A stretch of DNA of 64,000 nt from positions 2,065,501 to 2,129,500 of the forward strand of contig NZ_JAEACT010000002.1 in NCBI RefSeq assembly GCF_021432385.1. The letters run 5' to 3'. Positions within the stretch are counted from its first letter, which is position 1. Every line of letters begins with the position of its first letter. Below are positions 1-8,805 of this stretch, in pieces. The notes below the pieces were generated by a model. It was given only the letters and a program-made list of their open reading frames with translations. It searched no databases and was not told where the DNA came from. A program made the position numbers and the translations under genes. Source of the DNA: Clostridium hydrogenum. Its GTDB lineage: Bacteria; Bacillota; Clostridia; Clostridiales; Clostridiaceae.

Positions 1-1662
1 TTAGCTTTTGGACTTTCAAAAGATGGAGTAGATTATGATTCACTTGATGGACAACCTGCTAATATATTTTTTATGATAGCAGCAAGCGAAGGTGCTAACA
101 ATGAACATTTAGAAACTTTATCTAGATTATCTACTATGCTAATGAATCCAGACTTTAAAAATGGTCTTCTTGAAGCAAAAAGTGAAGATGAAGTTCTAAA
201 TCTTATTAATAGTCAAGAAGAAGAAAAATTAGAAGAAGAAGTTTCAGAAGAAATACAAACAGAAAATGAAAATTCAAAAGGTCTTGTATTAGCTGTTACT
301 GCATGCCCAACTGGAATTGCACATACATATATGTCCGCAGATGCTTTAAAAAATAAGGCTAAAGAAATGGGTGTAGACATAAAAGTTGAAACTAACGGAT
401 CAACTGGTGTAAAAAACAGATTAACTGCTGAAGAAATAGAAAAAGCAGCTGGAATTATTGTTGCTGCTGATAAGCAAGTTGAAATGGCAAGATTTGATGG
501 TAAAAAGGTTCTTCAAGTACCAGTAGTTGACGGTATCAAAAGACCAGAAGAGCTTATAACTAAGGCATTAAATGGAGATGCTCCTGTGTACAAGCATGAA
601 GGTGGAAGTGCTAGTGCTTCTACTAAATCGTCTGGACAAAGAGTAGGTTTCTATAAACACCTTATGAATGGTATTTCAAACATGCTTCCTTTTGTCGTTG
701 GTGGCGGTATATTAATTGCTGTATCTTTTATGTTTGGAATTAAAGCTTATGATCCTAAAGATCCTACTTATAATTATTTTGCAAAATTATTGAACGATAT
801 AGGCGGCGGAAATGCATTTGCCTTAATGATTCCTGTACTTGCCGGCTTTATTGGTATGAGTATTGCTGATAGACCTGGTTTTGCGCCAGCTATGGTTGGT
901 GGATTCATTGCAGCAAATAATGGTGCAGGCTTTATAGGTGGCTTAATTGCTGGTTTCCTTGGTGGTTATGTAGTTGTTCTTTTAAAGAAAATATTTGCAA
1001 AACTCCCTGAAACCCTTGATGGTTTAAAACCTGTACTTATATATCCACTGTTTGGTATATTTATTACTGGTGCAATAATGTTTATTGTAATAGTAGGACC
1101 TGCAAAAGCAATAAATTTAGGTCTTCAACATTGGTTAACTGGAATGGGTACAACAAATAAACTTATTCTAGGTTTAGTATTGGGCGGAATGATGGCTATC
1201 GACATGGGTGGTCCAATAAACAAAGCTGCTTTTGCTTTTGGTATTGCAATGATAAGTTCTGGAAACTATTATCCACATGCTGCTGTTATGGCTGGCGGTA
1301 TGGTTCCTCCTCTTGGAATTGCCCTTGCAACTACTTTATTCAAAAACAAATTTACTGCTGATGAAAAAAAATCTGGTTTAACTTGCTATATAATGGGTGC
1401 TTGTTTTATAACTGAAGGTGCTATTCCTTTTGCTGCTAGTGATCCAACTAGAGTAATACCTGCATCTGTTGTAGGTTCAGCTGTAGCAGGAGCTTTAGCT
1501 ATGTTCTTTAATATAGGCCTTCCAGCCCCTCACGGCGGAATATTTGTAATAGCTATAGTTAAAGGAAACCCTTTATTATACTTATTATCAATCATAATTG
1601 GAGCAGTTATTACTGCAATACTTCTTGGTATATTAAAGAAACCAGTAAACACTGAAGCTTAA
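1..1662 (+). CDS. fruA: PTS fructose-specific EIIABC component, 5' end outside window
   Basis: Frame 1 is open from the first base, so the gene starts before the window; the ATG at 73 is internal. The visible part begins in the C-terminal end of a fructose/mannitol-type EIIA domain. A Glu-rich linker follows, then an EIIB domain with the phosphocysteine motif ACPTGIAHT (Cys codon at 304-306), and an EIIC membrane domain from about base 650 with many hydrophobic spans and the GGP/PHGG-type loops of the Fru family. The protein imports and phosphorylates fructose or a related sugar at the membrane. In Firmicutes such genes usually follow fruR and fruK, which would lie upstream. Fructose specificity is inferred from the domain order. 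Confidence 0.9.
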   Translation, partial: LAFGLSKDGVDYDSLDGQPANIFFMIAASEGANNEHLETLSRLSTMLMNPDFKNGLLEAKSEDEVLNLINSQEEEKLEEEVSEEIQTENENSKGLVLAVTACPTGIAHTYMSADALKNKAKEMGVDIKVETNGSTGVKNRLTAEEIEKAAGIIVAADKQVEMARFDGKKVLQVPVVDGIKRPEELITKALNGDAPVYKHEGGSASASTKSSGQRVGFYKHLMNGISNMLPFVVGGGILIAVSFMFGIKAYDPKDPTYNYFAKLLNDIGGGNAFALMIPVLAGFIGMSIADRPGFAPAMVGGFIAANNGAGFIGGLIAGFLGGYVVVLLKKIFAKLPETLDGLKPVLIYPLFGIFITGAIMFIVIVGPAKAINLGLQHWLTGMGTTNKLILGLVLGGMMAIDMGGPINKAAFAFGIAMISSGNYYPHAAVMAGGMVPPLGIALATTLFKNKFTADEKKSGLTCYIMGACFITEGAIPFAASDPTRVIPASVVGSAVAGALAMFFNIGLPAPHGGIFVIAIVKGNPLLYLLSIIIGAVITAILLGILKKPVNTEA

Positions 1663-1680
1663 AATTAATACAAAGTAAAA

Positions 1681-1905
1681 AACAGAGTAGAGAGTAAAGA
1701 GTAGAGAGTAGAGTGAATGATGATTTTCTTCCGTTTCACTACGGAAAATCTTAAAACTTATTTTTGATTGCTTACGCAATCGTATCATAAATGTCGTTCA
1801 GCGAAGCTGACACCATTTAAGTTTAAGATTTACCTGACGTAAGGAAAAGTAAATCATCCTTAACTCTACTCTCTACTATCAACTCTTTACTCTGTCTTTT
1901 TATTT
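1681..1905 (+). repeat. Dispersed structured repeat, family B, copy 1
   Basis: About 225 bp fill the gap after the PTS gene. The outer arms are short tandem units (agagtag type) that are complementary between left and right ends. Inside lie hairpins gattgc-ttac-gcaatc and cagc-gaa-gctg, and an inner stem made by aatcttaaaactta with taagtttaagatt. Similar copies lie near 7140, 23095, 24604, 26013, 26508, 31110, 47322 and 57336. Confidence 0.85.
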
Positions 1906-1919
1906 TCTCCCACGGTCTC

Positions 1920-2081
1920 TTATTTAAGCTTATTATTAGACTTTTCCTCAATATAAATATCTAGTGCTTTGATTCCCCTTTTAGCAAGTTTTATAAACAA
2001 TACAAATCCATAAATTCCGATGCCTAATAAGGCTAAAATAATTATTATATTAATAAATGAAAACACAACCATTGTAGACAT
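1920..2081 (-). CDS. Small single-pass membrane protein, 53 aa
   Basis: I do not recognise this protein. The ATG at 2081 is preceded by a strong GGGGGAGGAC ribosome site, so I prefer it to an upstream start that would add 21 residues. Residues 4-32 form one long hydrophobic segment, followed by a basic, Lys-rich tail (KLAKRGIKAL and later NNKLK), which predicts an inserted small protein with a cytoplasmic C-terminus. It is downstream of the alcohol dehydrogenase gene on the same strand with an 82-bp gap, so co-transcription is possible. No function can be read. Confidence 0.6.
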   Translation of the reverse strand: MSTMVVFSFINIIIILALLGIGIYGFVLFIKLAKRGIKALDIYIEEKSNNKLK

Positions 2082-2163
2082 AGTCCTCCCCCTTAAGTAA
2101 ATTTTATTTATAATATTATCATCATTTTCAAAATATGTAAACATTTATTAATCTGTACTCAAA

Positions 2164-3321
2164 TTAAAGGCATTTTCTATATAACATTTTTATTTCGTCA
2201 AGTTCAGGCTTTCTTGGATTATTTCCTATAGCATAAGTCATGGTTTTTACAGCATTATTTGAAAGCCATTCTATATGTTCTTCCTTTACGCCTAGGTCTC
2301 CTAGTGTCTTATTTAAATCTAATTTCTTAAGAAGTTTTTTAATTCCATTTATGCTCTTTTTAGCGGCATCATGAACACTTAAGCCTTCTACATCTTCACC
2401 AAGTATTTTAGCTATGTTTGCAAATTTTTCTTCTGCGCTCTCGTACGAATATTCTGCCCAATTAGCTAAAATTGCTGCTAGCCCTTCACCATGTGTTACA
2501 TCCAAAAGACCACTTACAGGATGTTCAAGTCCATGAGCAAGTGCTACTCCCGATGCATCTATCACCATTCCACCAAGTGTATTAGCAAAAGCCATTTTAC
2601 TCCATGCCTCTATATCTTCTGGATTTTCATACACCTTAGGCAAGTTTTGGTATACAAGTTCCATAGCCTTTAAAGCTAAAATTTCACTTATTGGATTGCT
2701 ATTGTTTGAAACATATGCCTCAGCTGCATGGCAGAAGACATCAATTCCAGTAGGTGCTATTATATGTCTTGGAAGTGTTGTCATAAGCTCAGCATCAATT
2801 ATTGAAACCTTTGGATATATAAGTGGTGAATTTAAGGATTTCTTATCGTTATTCTCAGGGTTAGTTAAAACAGCAAGCTTGTCTCCTTCGCTTCCAGTTC
2901 CTGCTGTTGTTGTTACCGCTATTATCGGGAGCGCAGTCGTTCCTATTTTTCTTCCAAATATGTAATCATTAATGTCTCCTTCATTAATAGCCATAAAAGC
3001 AATTGCCTTAGCAGCATCCATCGCACTTCCCCCACCTAATGCAATTACAACATTACAGCCAGCTTCCTTAGCCAACTTAACACCAGCTTCTGCTGTAGTT
3101 GTAAGTGGATTTGATGGAACTTTATCAAATATAACACTTTCAACCCCTGCTGTTTTTAAATATGAAACTGTTCTATCTAATAAACCTGTTTTTTTAGTAC
3201 TGCTTCTTCCTGTAACTATTAATGCCTTATTGCCATACTCTTTTGTAATTTTTCCTATTTGCGCTAGCTTACCAGGTCCAAATAAAAGTCTTGTTGGTAA
3301 AAAATAATCAAAGTTAATCAT
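2164..3321 (-). CDS. Iron-containing alcohol dehydrogenase
   Basis: This 385-residue protein is a full-length group III (Fe-dependent) alcohol dehydrogenase, expected to interconvert alcohols and aldehydes with NAD(P)H in the cytoplasm. The nucleotide-binding motif GGGSAMDAAKA lies at about 96-106. The iron ligands are visible as Asp194, His198, His263 and His277, in TGIDVFCHAAEAY, AHGLEHPVSG and DVTHGEG. The gene starts 4 bp after the stop of the metallo-beta-lactamase-fold gene, with a good AAAGGAG site, so the two are co-transcribed. A solventogenic role (butanol or ethanol dehydrogenase-like) is possible, but the sequence is not the BdhA/BdhB I remember, so the substrate is open. Confidence 0.9.
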   Translation of the reverse strand: MINFDYFLPTRLLFGPGKLAQIGKITKEYGNKALIVTGRSSTKKTGLLDRTVSYLKTAGVESVIFDKVPSNPLTTTAEAGVKLAKEAGCNVVIALGGGSAMDAAKAIAFMAINEGDINDYIFGRKIGTTALPIIAVTTTAGTGSEGDKLAVLTNPENNDKKSLNSPLIYPKVSIIDAELMTTLPRHIIAPTGIDVFCHAAEAYVSNNSNPISEILALKAMELVYQNLPKVYENPEDIEAWSKMAFANTLGGMVIDASGVALAHGLEHPVSGLLDVTHGEGLAAILANWAEYSYESAEEKFANIAKILGEDVEGLSVHDAAKKSINGIKKLLKKLDLNKTLGDLGVKEEHIEWLSNNAVKTMTYAIGNNPRKPELDEIKMLYRKCL

Positions 3322-3325
3322 AATT

Positions 3326-3970
3326 CTAGTCTCCTTTTTTCTTCAAATGTTCAATCGTATCTAAAATATCCTGCTCCGTTAAATTTAAAGTATGCCCTGC
3401 CATAATCCTTTTAGGCTTATAACTTATGTATTTTTTAAGTGTATTAATATAAGTTTCAATATCATCATCTTCAACAGATACATTAGGTTTTTCTAAATTA
3501 TCCCCTACATAAAGCGTCTTATTTTCATGATCAAATATAGAAATACAATCTATAGTATGACCCGGACTATAAAATATTTCAATACCATCTTTATGAAATT
3601 CTAATTTATCCGTAAAAGTTATGTTTGGCAAGCATTTAGTTGTATTTCCTAAAGCATATTTCTTGTTTTTTTCTAAATCCTTTTCCCATACTCCATCTAA
3701 CAGTTTCCTGCACTTTTCATGACTTATTATATCAGATTTTTGAAAACAGCAATTTCCCCATACATGATCCCAATGAGAATGTGTATTTATAGCTGTAACT
3801 TTTTTCTCACCTATTTTTTTTATTATGGGCATCATATAATCACTGCCGCAAAATGTATCTATTAAATAGAAGGCATTTTCTTTTTCAATTAAAAATGCAT
3901 AGGTTAGGCAGCTTCCAAGTTCATCAAATTCATATGCTATAGCGTTAGTTGTTATTTTATTAATTTTCGT
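3326..3970 (-). CDS. Metallo-beta-lactamase-fold hydrolase with apparent ACG start
   Basis: The zinc motif THSHWDHVWGN marks the MBL fold, with later metal ligands in SPGHTIDC, VGDNL and MAGHTLN. The first in-frame ATG (3835) would remove the N-terminal beta strands (residues LTYAFLIEKENAFYLIDTF in the longer frame). The same frame stays open to 3970, where the codon ACG lies 5-8 nt after a strong AAAGAGGTGAG ribosome site, followed by KINKITTNAIAYEFDE. Full length is then 214 aa, as expected for a single-domain MBL protein. Either ACG is used or a start mutation has occurred. It lies 21 bp after the acetyltransferase gene and 4 bp before the Fe-ADH, in one operon. The substrate is unknown. 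Confidence 0.75.
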   Translation of the reverse strand, partial: TKINKITTNAIAYEFDELGSCLTYAFLIEKENAFYLIDTFCGSDYMMPIIKKIGEKKVTAINTHSHWDHVWGNCCFQKSDIISHEKCRKLLDGVWEKDLEKNKKYALGNTTKCLPNITFTDKLEFHKDGIEIFYSPGHTIDCISIFDHENKTLYVGDNLEKPNVSVEDDDIETYINTLKKYISYKPKRIMAGHTLNLTEQDILDTIEHLKKKGD

Positions 3971-3991
3971 AAATTCTCACCTCTTTTGTAA

Positions 3992-4513
3992 TTAAAATTT
4001 TCTTATCCAATATCTGCATATACCTTCAATAATATCCTGAAGTTCTCCACCATTTTCCTCTATTACACTTCTTGAAGCTGTATTATTTTCATTGCAAGTT
4101 AAAAGTACTTCCAGCATACTTTTTTCTTTAGCTTTTTTTAAAGCTTCTTTAAGTATTAGCTTACCATACCCCTTTCCTCTTTCAGTTGGCCTTATAGTAT
4201 ATCCTATATGTCCTCCCTCTTTTTTTAAGTTTTCATTCAAATAATGCCTAAGCTTTGTAATCCCAACCGGTTTTTCATCAATATATAGCCAATATGTTGT
4301 TTGTGGAACATATTTAGAATTTAAATTTATACCTTTAGACATTTCTATATGTCCAATAAGATAACTTTCAAACTCATCATAACTTATATTATATCCAGCA
4401 TTCATATATCCATTTTCGCCCGGTCCAATTTCTTTAATCATATCAAATATTTCTTTTCCATCGTGAAGAGATAACTCTTTTAGCTCAACCAACCTAATTC
4501 CACCTTGCTTCAT
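3992..4513 (-). CDS. GNAT-family N-acetyltransferase
   Basis: This protein of up to 173 aa has the GNAT acetyl-CoA binding signature: GYTIRPTERGKGYGKLILKEAL at about 102-123 (R/Q-x-x-G-x-G/A motif), followed by the CNENNTASRSVIEENGG segment. It should transfer an acetyl group from acetyl-CoA to an unknown small molecule or protein. The ATG at 4513 sits directly against a family A repeat and has no clear ribosome site. A TTG at 4492, eight codons in, lies 7-8 nt after AAGGTGG and is an equally good start. It is first in a probable operon with the MBL hydrolase and Fe-ADH. Confidence 0.82.
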   Translation of the reverse strand: MKQGGIRLVELKELSLHDGKEIFDMIKEIGPGENGYMNAGYNISYDEFESYLIGHIEMSKGINLNSKYVPQTTYWLYIDEKPVGITKLRHYLNENLKKEGGHIGYTIRPTERGKGYGKLILKEALKKAKEKSMLEVLLTCNENNTASRSVIEENGGELQDIIEGICRYWIRKF

Positions 4514-4514
4514 T

Positions 4515-4619
4515 TATAGATAAACCATTTCAACTACCAAAATCAATTTGCATCATAATGCCCAAAAGCCAGCATTTTGATACAAATTAATTTTAAAGTT
4601 TCAAGTGGTTTATCTTTAT
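4515..4619 (+). repeat. Dispersed palindromic repeat, family A, copy 1
   Basis: A ~105-bp imperfect palindrome with ends TAGATAAACCA and TGGTTTATCTTTA and centre AATGCC...GGCATT-like. It lies exactly between the fabV stop and the GNAT start. Copies occur at 10594, 18036, 21223, 21390 (decayed), 21481, 23883, 42819, 46007, 46116, 62190 (decayed) and 62274. Confidence 0.88.
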
Positions 4620-5816
4620 TTATGGTATCATTTTTTTCAATATTTCAGTATTAACTTCCGAATCATAATTTACTTTATCAACATCAAAACCATTTAGCTG
4701 CATAAATTCATTTTTATAACCAGCATAATCTGATAAAACTTTAAAATTTTCTGGAGTGACTTTTTTCCAAAGCTCATCTACTTCTCTTTGCACATCTTCC
4801 CTGAGTTCTAAATCATCCATTCTAAGTCTACCAGCTTCATCAAATTCTATCTTACTTCCTGAATATATTTTTTCTGAAAACATTCTCTGCATCTGCATTA
4901 TACAGTTTTCATGAATATTTTTTTCTTTCATAACCTTATACAAAATTGCAGCATATACAGGAAACGTTGGAATGTATGCACTTGCTTTTGTTACTAATGC
5001 CTTATTTACAGATACAAATGCCCTTCCACCTATTTCTTCTGAAAGTTTTTTATTTATCCTAAGAACAGTTTCTTCAAGATTTTTTTTTGCTACCCCTATA
5101 GTACCTTCTCTATATATCTTATACGTCTTTGGCGATCCTATATATGAGTAGGTTATGGCAATTGCTTTATCAGAAAAACAGTTATTCTTCAAAAGCTCAT
5201 AGCACCATTCTTCTAAATCCTCCCCTCCCATTACCTTTTTAGTACCTTCTATTTCCTCTGGAGTTGCACTACTAACCTTTTTCATAACTATTTCATCGTT
5301 AGAAATATCAATAGTATTACCTGTGAATTCTCCGGAGGTTGTTTTAATTGTTGAATTATAGATTTTTCCTGTTTTATAGTCTTTCCTTCTTGGTGCAGCA
5401 AGACTATACACAAGCAAATCTATTTTTCCAAACTCTTTTTTTATGTATTCAATTACCTTTTCTTTAACTTCATATGAGAAAGCATCATCAATAAAGTTTT
5501 TGGCGATTAAACCTTCTTTTTCTGCAAACTCTTTAAAAAATATATTATTATACCAGCCAGCTGTTCCAAGCCTTCTATCCGTTGCACCTGTTTCATATGA
5601 TACTCCAATAGTATCAGCTTTTGAACCTCCAAATGCCAATGAAATTCTAGTTGCAAGACCAAAGCCTGACGAAGCACCGATTATTAAAACCTTTTTAGCT
5701 CCATTAAATTGTTTAGCTTTTTTACAATAATCTATTTGATTTAATACTTCCTGTCTGCATCCATATGGATGAACATTTTTAACAAGCCCTCTAATAATCT
5801 CCGCTTTTATTTTCAT
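4620..5816 (-). CDS. fabV: Trans-2-enoyl-CoA / enoyl-ACP reductase, FabV-Ter type
   Basis: This 398-aa protein (start at the second ATG of a pair, 7 nt after GGAGG) reduces trans-2-enoyl-CoA, for example crotonyl-CoA to butyryl-CoA, or enoyl-ACP, with NAD(P)H. The FabV N-terminus VHPYGCRQEVLNQIDYC is present. The Rossmann motif GASSGFGLATR lies at 47-57, and the catalytic Tyr235-x8-Lys244-Lys245 in KIYREGTIGVAKK matches the family exactly. It resembles Clostridium Ter, which works in butyrate/butanol formation or fatty acid synthesis. The promoter upstream has MerR-type geometry, and the adjacent merR gene is the likely regulator. Confidence 0.95.
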   Translation of the reverse strand: MKIKAEIIRGLVKNVHPYGCRQEVLNQIDYCKKAKQFNGAKKVLIIGASSGFGLATRISLAFGGSKADTIGVSYETGATDRRLGTAGWYNNIFFKEFAEKEGLIAKNFIDDAFSYEVKEKVIEYIKKEFGKIDLLVYSLAAPRRKDYKTGKIYNSTIKTTSGEFTGNTIDISNDEIVMKKVSSATPEEIEGTKKVMGGEDLEEWCYELLKNNCFSDKAIAITYSYIGSPKTYKIYREGTIGVAKKNLEETVLRINKKLSEEIGGRAFVSVNKALVTKASAYIPTFPVYAAILYKVMKEKNIHENCIMQMQRMFSEKIYSGSKIEFDEAGRLRMDDLELREDVQREVDELWKKVTPENFKVLSDYAGYKNEFMQLNGFDVDKVNYDSEVNTEILKKMIP

Positions 5817-5851
5817 CATTTCTCCTCCAAGCATACCTAATTTATAATAAA

Positions 5852-5883
5852 ATTATACTATGTGGAGTATACTACATTGTCAA
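5852..5883 (-). promoter_or_regulatory. MerR-type promoter of fabV with 20-bp spacer and dyad operator
   Basis: Read on the minus strand there is TTGACA (5878-5883), a 20-bp spacer and TATAAT (5852-5857). The over-long spacer contains the inverted repeat AGTATA-n6-TATACT. A 19-20 bp spacer with an operator inside it is the hallmark of promoters activated by MerR proteins through DNA unwinding. The -35 box overlaps the stop codon of the merR gene. Confidence 0.75.
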
Positions 5884-6278
5884 ACATTTTTTTCATTTAT
5901 TATTTTATTTAGCACAGGGCATGTTAGTTCTTCTATTTCACTTTGAAATTCTATTAGCATTTCTTTTTTGTGAATAAGCTTTTTGCACTCTTCATCTACT
6001 TCTTTTACTTTATTTTCAATAATCTCATTAAATCCCATTCCTTCAATTCCGTTATTTGAAACCTCACAAAGGAAATTAGCTATTTCATGTAGAGTAAAAC
6101 CATAAGATTTTGCTTTCATTATTAATTTTAATTTGTATACATACATTTCTGAATACTTTTTATATCCATTTTCAAACTTTTCTGGTTTAGGGATTAAGTT
6201 TATCTTTTCATAATAACGAATTGTTTCGATATTCATATTTACAATTTTGCTTAATTCACCGACTGTATAATATCTCAT
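5880..6278 (-). CDS. MerR-family transcriptional regulator
   Basis: This 132-aa protein has the winged-helix motif TVGELSKIVNMNIETIRYYEKINLIPKP at 4-31, then NGYKKYSE and a long coiled-coil helix (about 78-117). Cysteines at 71, 98 and 120 (TCPVLNKI near the end) are placed roughly where metal or thiol sensors keep theirs, but the match to MerR mercury ligands is loose, so the signal is unknown. It lies directly upstream of fabV on the same strand, and the next promoter has a MerR-type spacer. Control of fabV and perhaps of itself is therefore a strong inference. Confidence 0.88.
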   Translation of the reverse strand: MRYYTVGELSKIVNMNIETIRYYEKINLIPKPEKFENGYKKYSEMYVYKLKLIMKAKSYGFTLHEIANFLCEVSNNGIEGMGFNEIIENKVKEVDEECKKLIHKKEMLIEFQSEIEELTCPVLNKIINEKNV

Positions 6279-6316
6279 AGAAACCTACCTTTATTAGTTA
6301 TTTTCTTTAAGATGCC

Positions 6317-7054
6317 TTAATTTTCTTTTCCAGTTTTTACGGCTGATTCACTAATAATATAACATAATTTCACTCTAGATAGCCATCTTTCTGAAGCTGA
6401 AATTTTTCTTCCATATCCATTTTCTTCTTCCTTATACAATAATCCTTTAACTGCCTTGTATCCAACTTTTAACTTTTCAATTCTATGCACTATCATTGGC
6501 CATTCCGCATCTGTCATTTTATCTTTAGAATATTTTGCAATAGCCTCTGCACTTTTTCTTGAAAAACCAGAGGAGCCAGCAGTAATATCTACTTCTTGTC
6601 CAAATTCTAATGAAAATATCTTATTTGTAATCTTCTCTGTTTCAATCCATTCAACAGGATGAGTGTTAAAAGCTTCTTCCGTCCTTCCTAATATAAGATA
6701 ATTAAATTGTTCTATGTATAAAGGAATTCTTCTAAGTTCACTTTCATATTCAATAGCCCAGGTAAGTAGTCTATCAAAATCACAATAATGAAAATACTTA
6801 TCATTCCCTGAAAGTGCAAAATTTACAGCTTCTCTTCTAGCATTAGCTGCACCCTTTTTAGCTATTACTTTTACATTAAAGCCTCCTGCCATAAGTTTTT
6901 CTTGTAATTTAATATCAGTTTCTTCACTTACTGTAATAAATAAATTAGAATAAATCTCCCTAAAAACATTGCTTACCTTCTCATAAAACTTTAAATTTTT
7001 ACCCTTCGGATCATGTGTTACACAAATCAAAGCAACATCTGCCAAGTTTTTCAC
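6317..7054 (-). CDS. Uncharacterised protein, possible GT-A-fold glycosyltransferase relative
   Basis: This 245-aa soluble protein has no signal peptide. The N-terminus ADVALICVTHDPKGKNL and the motif HYCDFDRLL (about 90-98) resemble the first strand and the DxD metal site of GT-A glycosyltransferases, and residues 150-165 (DITAGSSGFSRKSAEAI) could be an acceptor-side loop. The match is only by eye and I cannot name a family. It lies 38 bp upstream of merR on the same strand, so it may be co-transcribed with it. Confidence 0.6.
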   Translation of the reverse strand: MKNLADVALICVTHDPKGKNLKFYEKVSNVFREIYSNLFITVSEETDIKLQEKLMAGGFNVKVIAKKGAANARREAVNFALSGNDKYFHYCDFDRLLTWAIEYESELRRIPLYIEQFNYLILGRTEEAFNTHPVEWIETEKITNKIFSLEFGQEVDITAGSSGFSRKSAEAIAKYSKDKMTDAEWPMIVHRIEKLKVGYKAVKGLLYKEEENGYGRKISASERWLSRVKLCYIISESAVKTGKEN

Positions 7055-7137
7055 CTACCTATTTATTGATTTTCTTTTATTTTATAACATGTAATATTTT
7101 TATTCAACTTAGATATCTTAAAAAATACGAACCTTTA

Positions 7138-7356
7138 TTCAGAGTACAGTTGACAGAGTACAGAGTACAGTTAAGGATGATTTTTCTTCGCTTTGCTACA
7201 GAAAATCTTAAAACTTAGTTTTTGATTGCTTACGCAATCGTAACATCAATGTTAATCAGCGAAGCTGACAACATTTAAGTTTAAGATTTACCTGACAAAA
7301 GGAAGGTAAATCAACCTTAACTGTACTCTGTCATCTGTACTCTGTACTCTGATTTG
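7138..7356 (+). repeat. Dispersed structured repeat, family B, copy 2
   Basis: A full-length copy with outer arms of agagtac units and their complement at the right end (gtactctg units), both hairpins and the inner stem. It occupies most of the 308-bp gap between the lipoprotein gene and the 245-aa gene. Confidence 0.87.
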
Positions 7357-7362
7357 TTTGTT

Positions 7363-8670
7363 TTAATTAATTTTCCAAAATTTATTGTCATTATCTTTTA
7401 AATTAATTCTTAAGTAAACTGGATTCTTAGGTAACTTATTATCTGTAGTTCTAAAAGACACCTGTAAATTATAATTATTAGGCTCAAATATTATTTTTTG
7501 TTGAAAATTTTTATCATATAAATCTCCATCAACAGCATCTCCAGGCTTGCTTCCACTATAAAAATCTGTTATTTCTTTAATTTCTTTTATTCCAATAGAA
7601 TTTCCTTTTGACAAAAGTTCCTTCTTCATGCTGTCCCATCTTTTAACATTGGACGCATCATAAGAGTGATTATCATAATTTCCCTTTAATAAAAACGAAT
7701 TAACACAGGCGATGGAGTTCTTCACATCCCAGTTTATTCCTGGATTGAGTATAGATTTTTCTGTTCTAAAATCTCTGACCGCATTTGAATCAAGTGCTTG
7801 ATTGTTTTCTAAAACTTTACTTGTTTTTGAATCAGCTAAAAAAATTAAATTGCTAAATGCATAATTTCTTTCTTTTTCTTTTAGATAACTTCCAACATCA
7901 TCCAAAGTGTAGCAATTTTCTAAAGCATATCTTAAATCAAATGGATATGAACGTTTCAAGTTTGATGAATAAATCTCATTTGTCTTTGAAGCTAAAATTG
8001 AGGCAAAAACTTTATTACAGTTAAAACCGGATATAACCCCTAAATACCCCAAATATCCTACAGTACAAATGGATTTGCCATTATTATTAAAGGTAGTTAC
8101 AGCCTGTATTTTAGCCAAATCATTTTTCAAATCTGAAGGAAATTCTAAACTCGTAGCAACTAATGTATGTCCACTTTTAGAACGTTCCCCATATACCGCA
8201 AGAGCTGAGCCTTTAGTCGCACTTAACACATCAGGTAATAAACTCATTAAATATATTTCATCCTTAGATAACTTACCATCACCGGGTATGTCTTTTTTAG
8301 AGTTTGATAGTTTAGATGCCATTCCCTCTATTTCATCTTTATAAGCTTTATCTAATTGGGCTTCAATACCTTTAGCCCTTTTTATTATAGTTTTATAATC
8401 ATTATCTACTGTAACCAAATATTTAATATATGAATCAACCATTGTTTCATAATTAGGTACAACTTTTAAAATTTCTTCCCCATACTCCTCACCTACTTGT
8501 TTATGCGATTTAGCTTTTGTAAAATCAAGTGTAACATTATAGTATTTGCCCTTATTAATTATTATAGCTACTGAATCATTATTATTTGATGATTTTCTAT
8601 AACCACATCCAGTTACCGATATTTGTATAATAAAGAATACAACTATTATTAAAATAAATTTTTTGTTCAT
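7363..8670 (-). CDS. Lipoprotein, distantly like C45 (acyltransferase/choloylglycine-hydrolase-like) proteins
   Basis: This 435-aa protein has a lipoprotein signal with the lipobox SVTGCG (Cys22), so it should be attached to the outer face of the membrane. The middle (about 165-245: GSALAVYGERSKSGHTLVATSLEF, then GYLGYLGVISGFNCNKVFASI) recalls the Ntn-hydrolase core of C45-type autoproteolytic acyltransferases. The Cys expected after the Gly in that family is not evident (the segment reads TKGSALAV), so activity is doubtful. It is transcribed divergently from the HtrA-like gene. The family assignment is tentative. Confidence 0.6.
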   Translation of the reverse strand: MNKKFILIIVVFFIIQISVTGCGYRKSSNNNDSVAIIINKGKYYNVTLDFTKAKSHKQVGEEYGEEILKVVPNYETMVDSYIKYLVTVDNDYKTIIKRAKGIEAQLDKAYKDEIEGMASKLSNSKKDIPGDGKLSKDEIYLMSLLPDVLSATKGSALAVYGERSKSGHTLVATSLEFPSDLKNDLAKIQAVTTFNNNGKSICTVGYLGYLGVISGFNCNKVFASILASKTNEIYSSNLKRSYPFDLRYALENCYTLDDVGSYLKEKERNYAFSNLIFLADSKTSKVLENNQALDSNAVRDFRTEKSILNPGINWDVKNSIACVNSFLLKGNYDNHSYDASNVKRWDSMKKELLSKGNSIGIKEIKEITDFYSGSKPGDAVDGDLYDKNFQQKIIFEPNNYNLQVSFRTTDNKLPKNPVYLRINLKDNDNKFWKIN

Positions 8671-8805
8671 GTTTCACCTCTATTTACAATTTATACTTTT
8701 GCCATTATAAATATTTTATACTAAGCCACGTTAATTGTAAATATATGGTAATGAATATTAATTTGTCCCTTGTGAAAAAATAATAAAAACATTGGAGGTG
8801 ACATT

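Noticed and set aside
1681..1905. tRNA-like or riboswitch reading of the family B fold
   Set aside because: No anticodon arm, CCA end or known aptamer motif; copies lie downstream of genes in both orientations.
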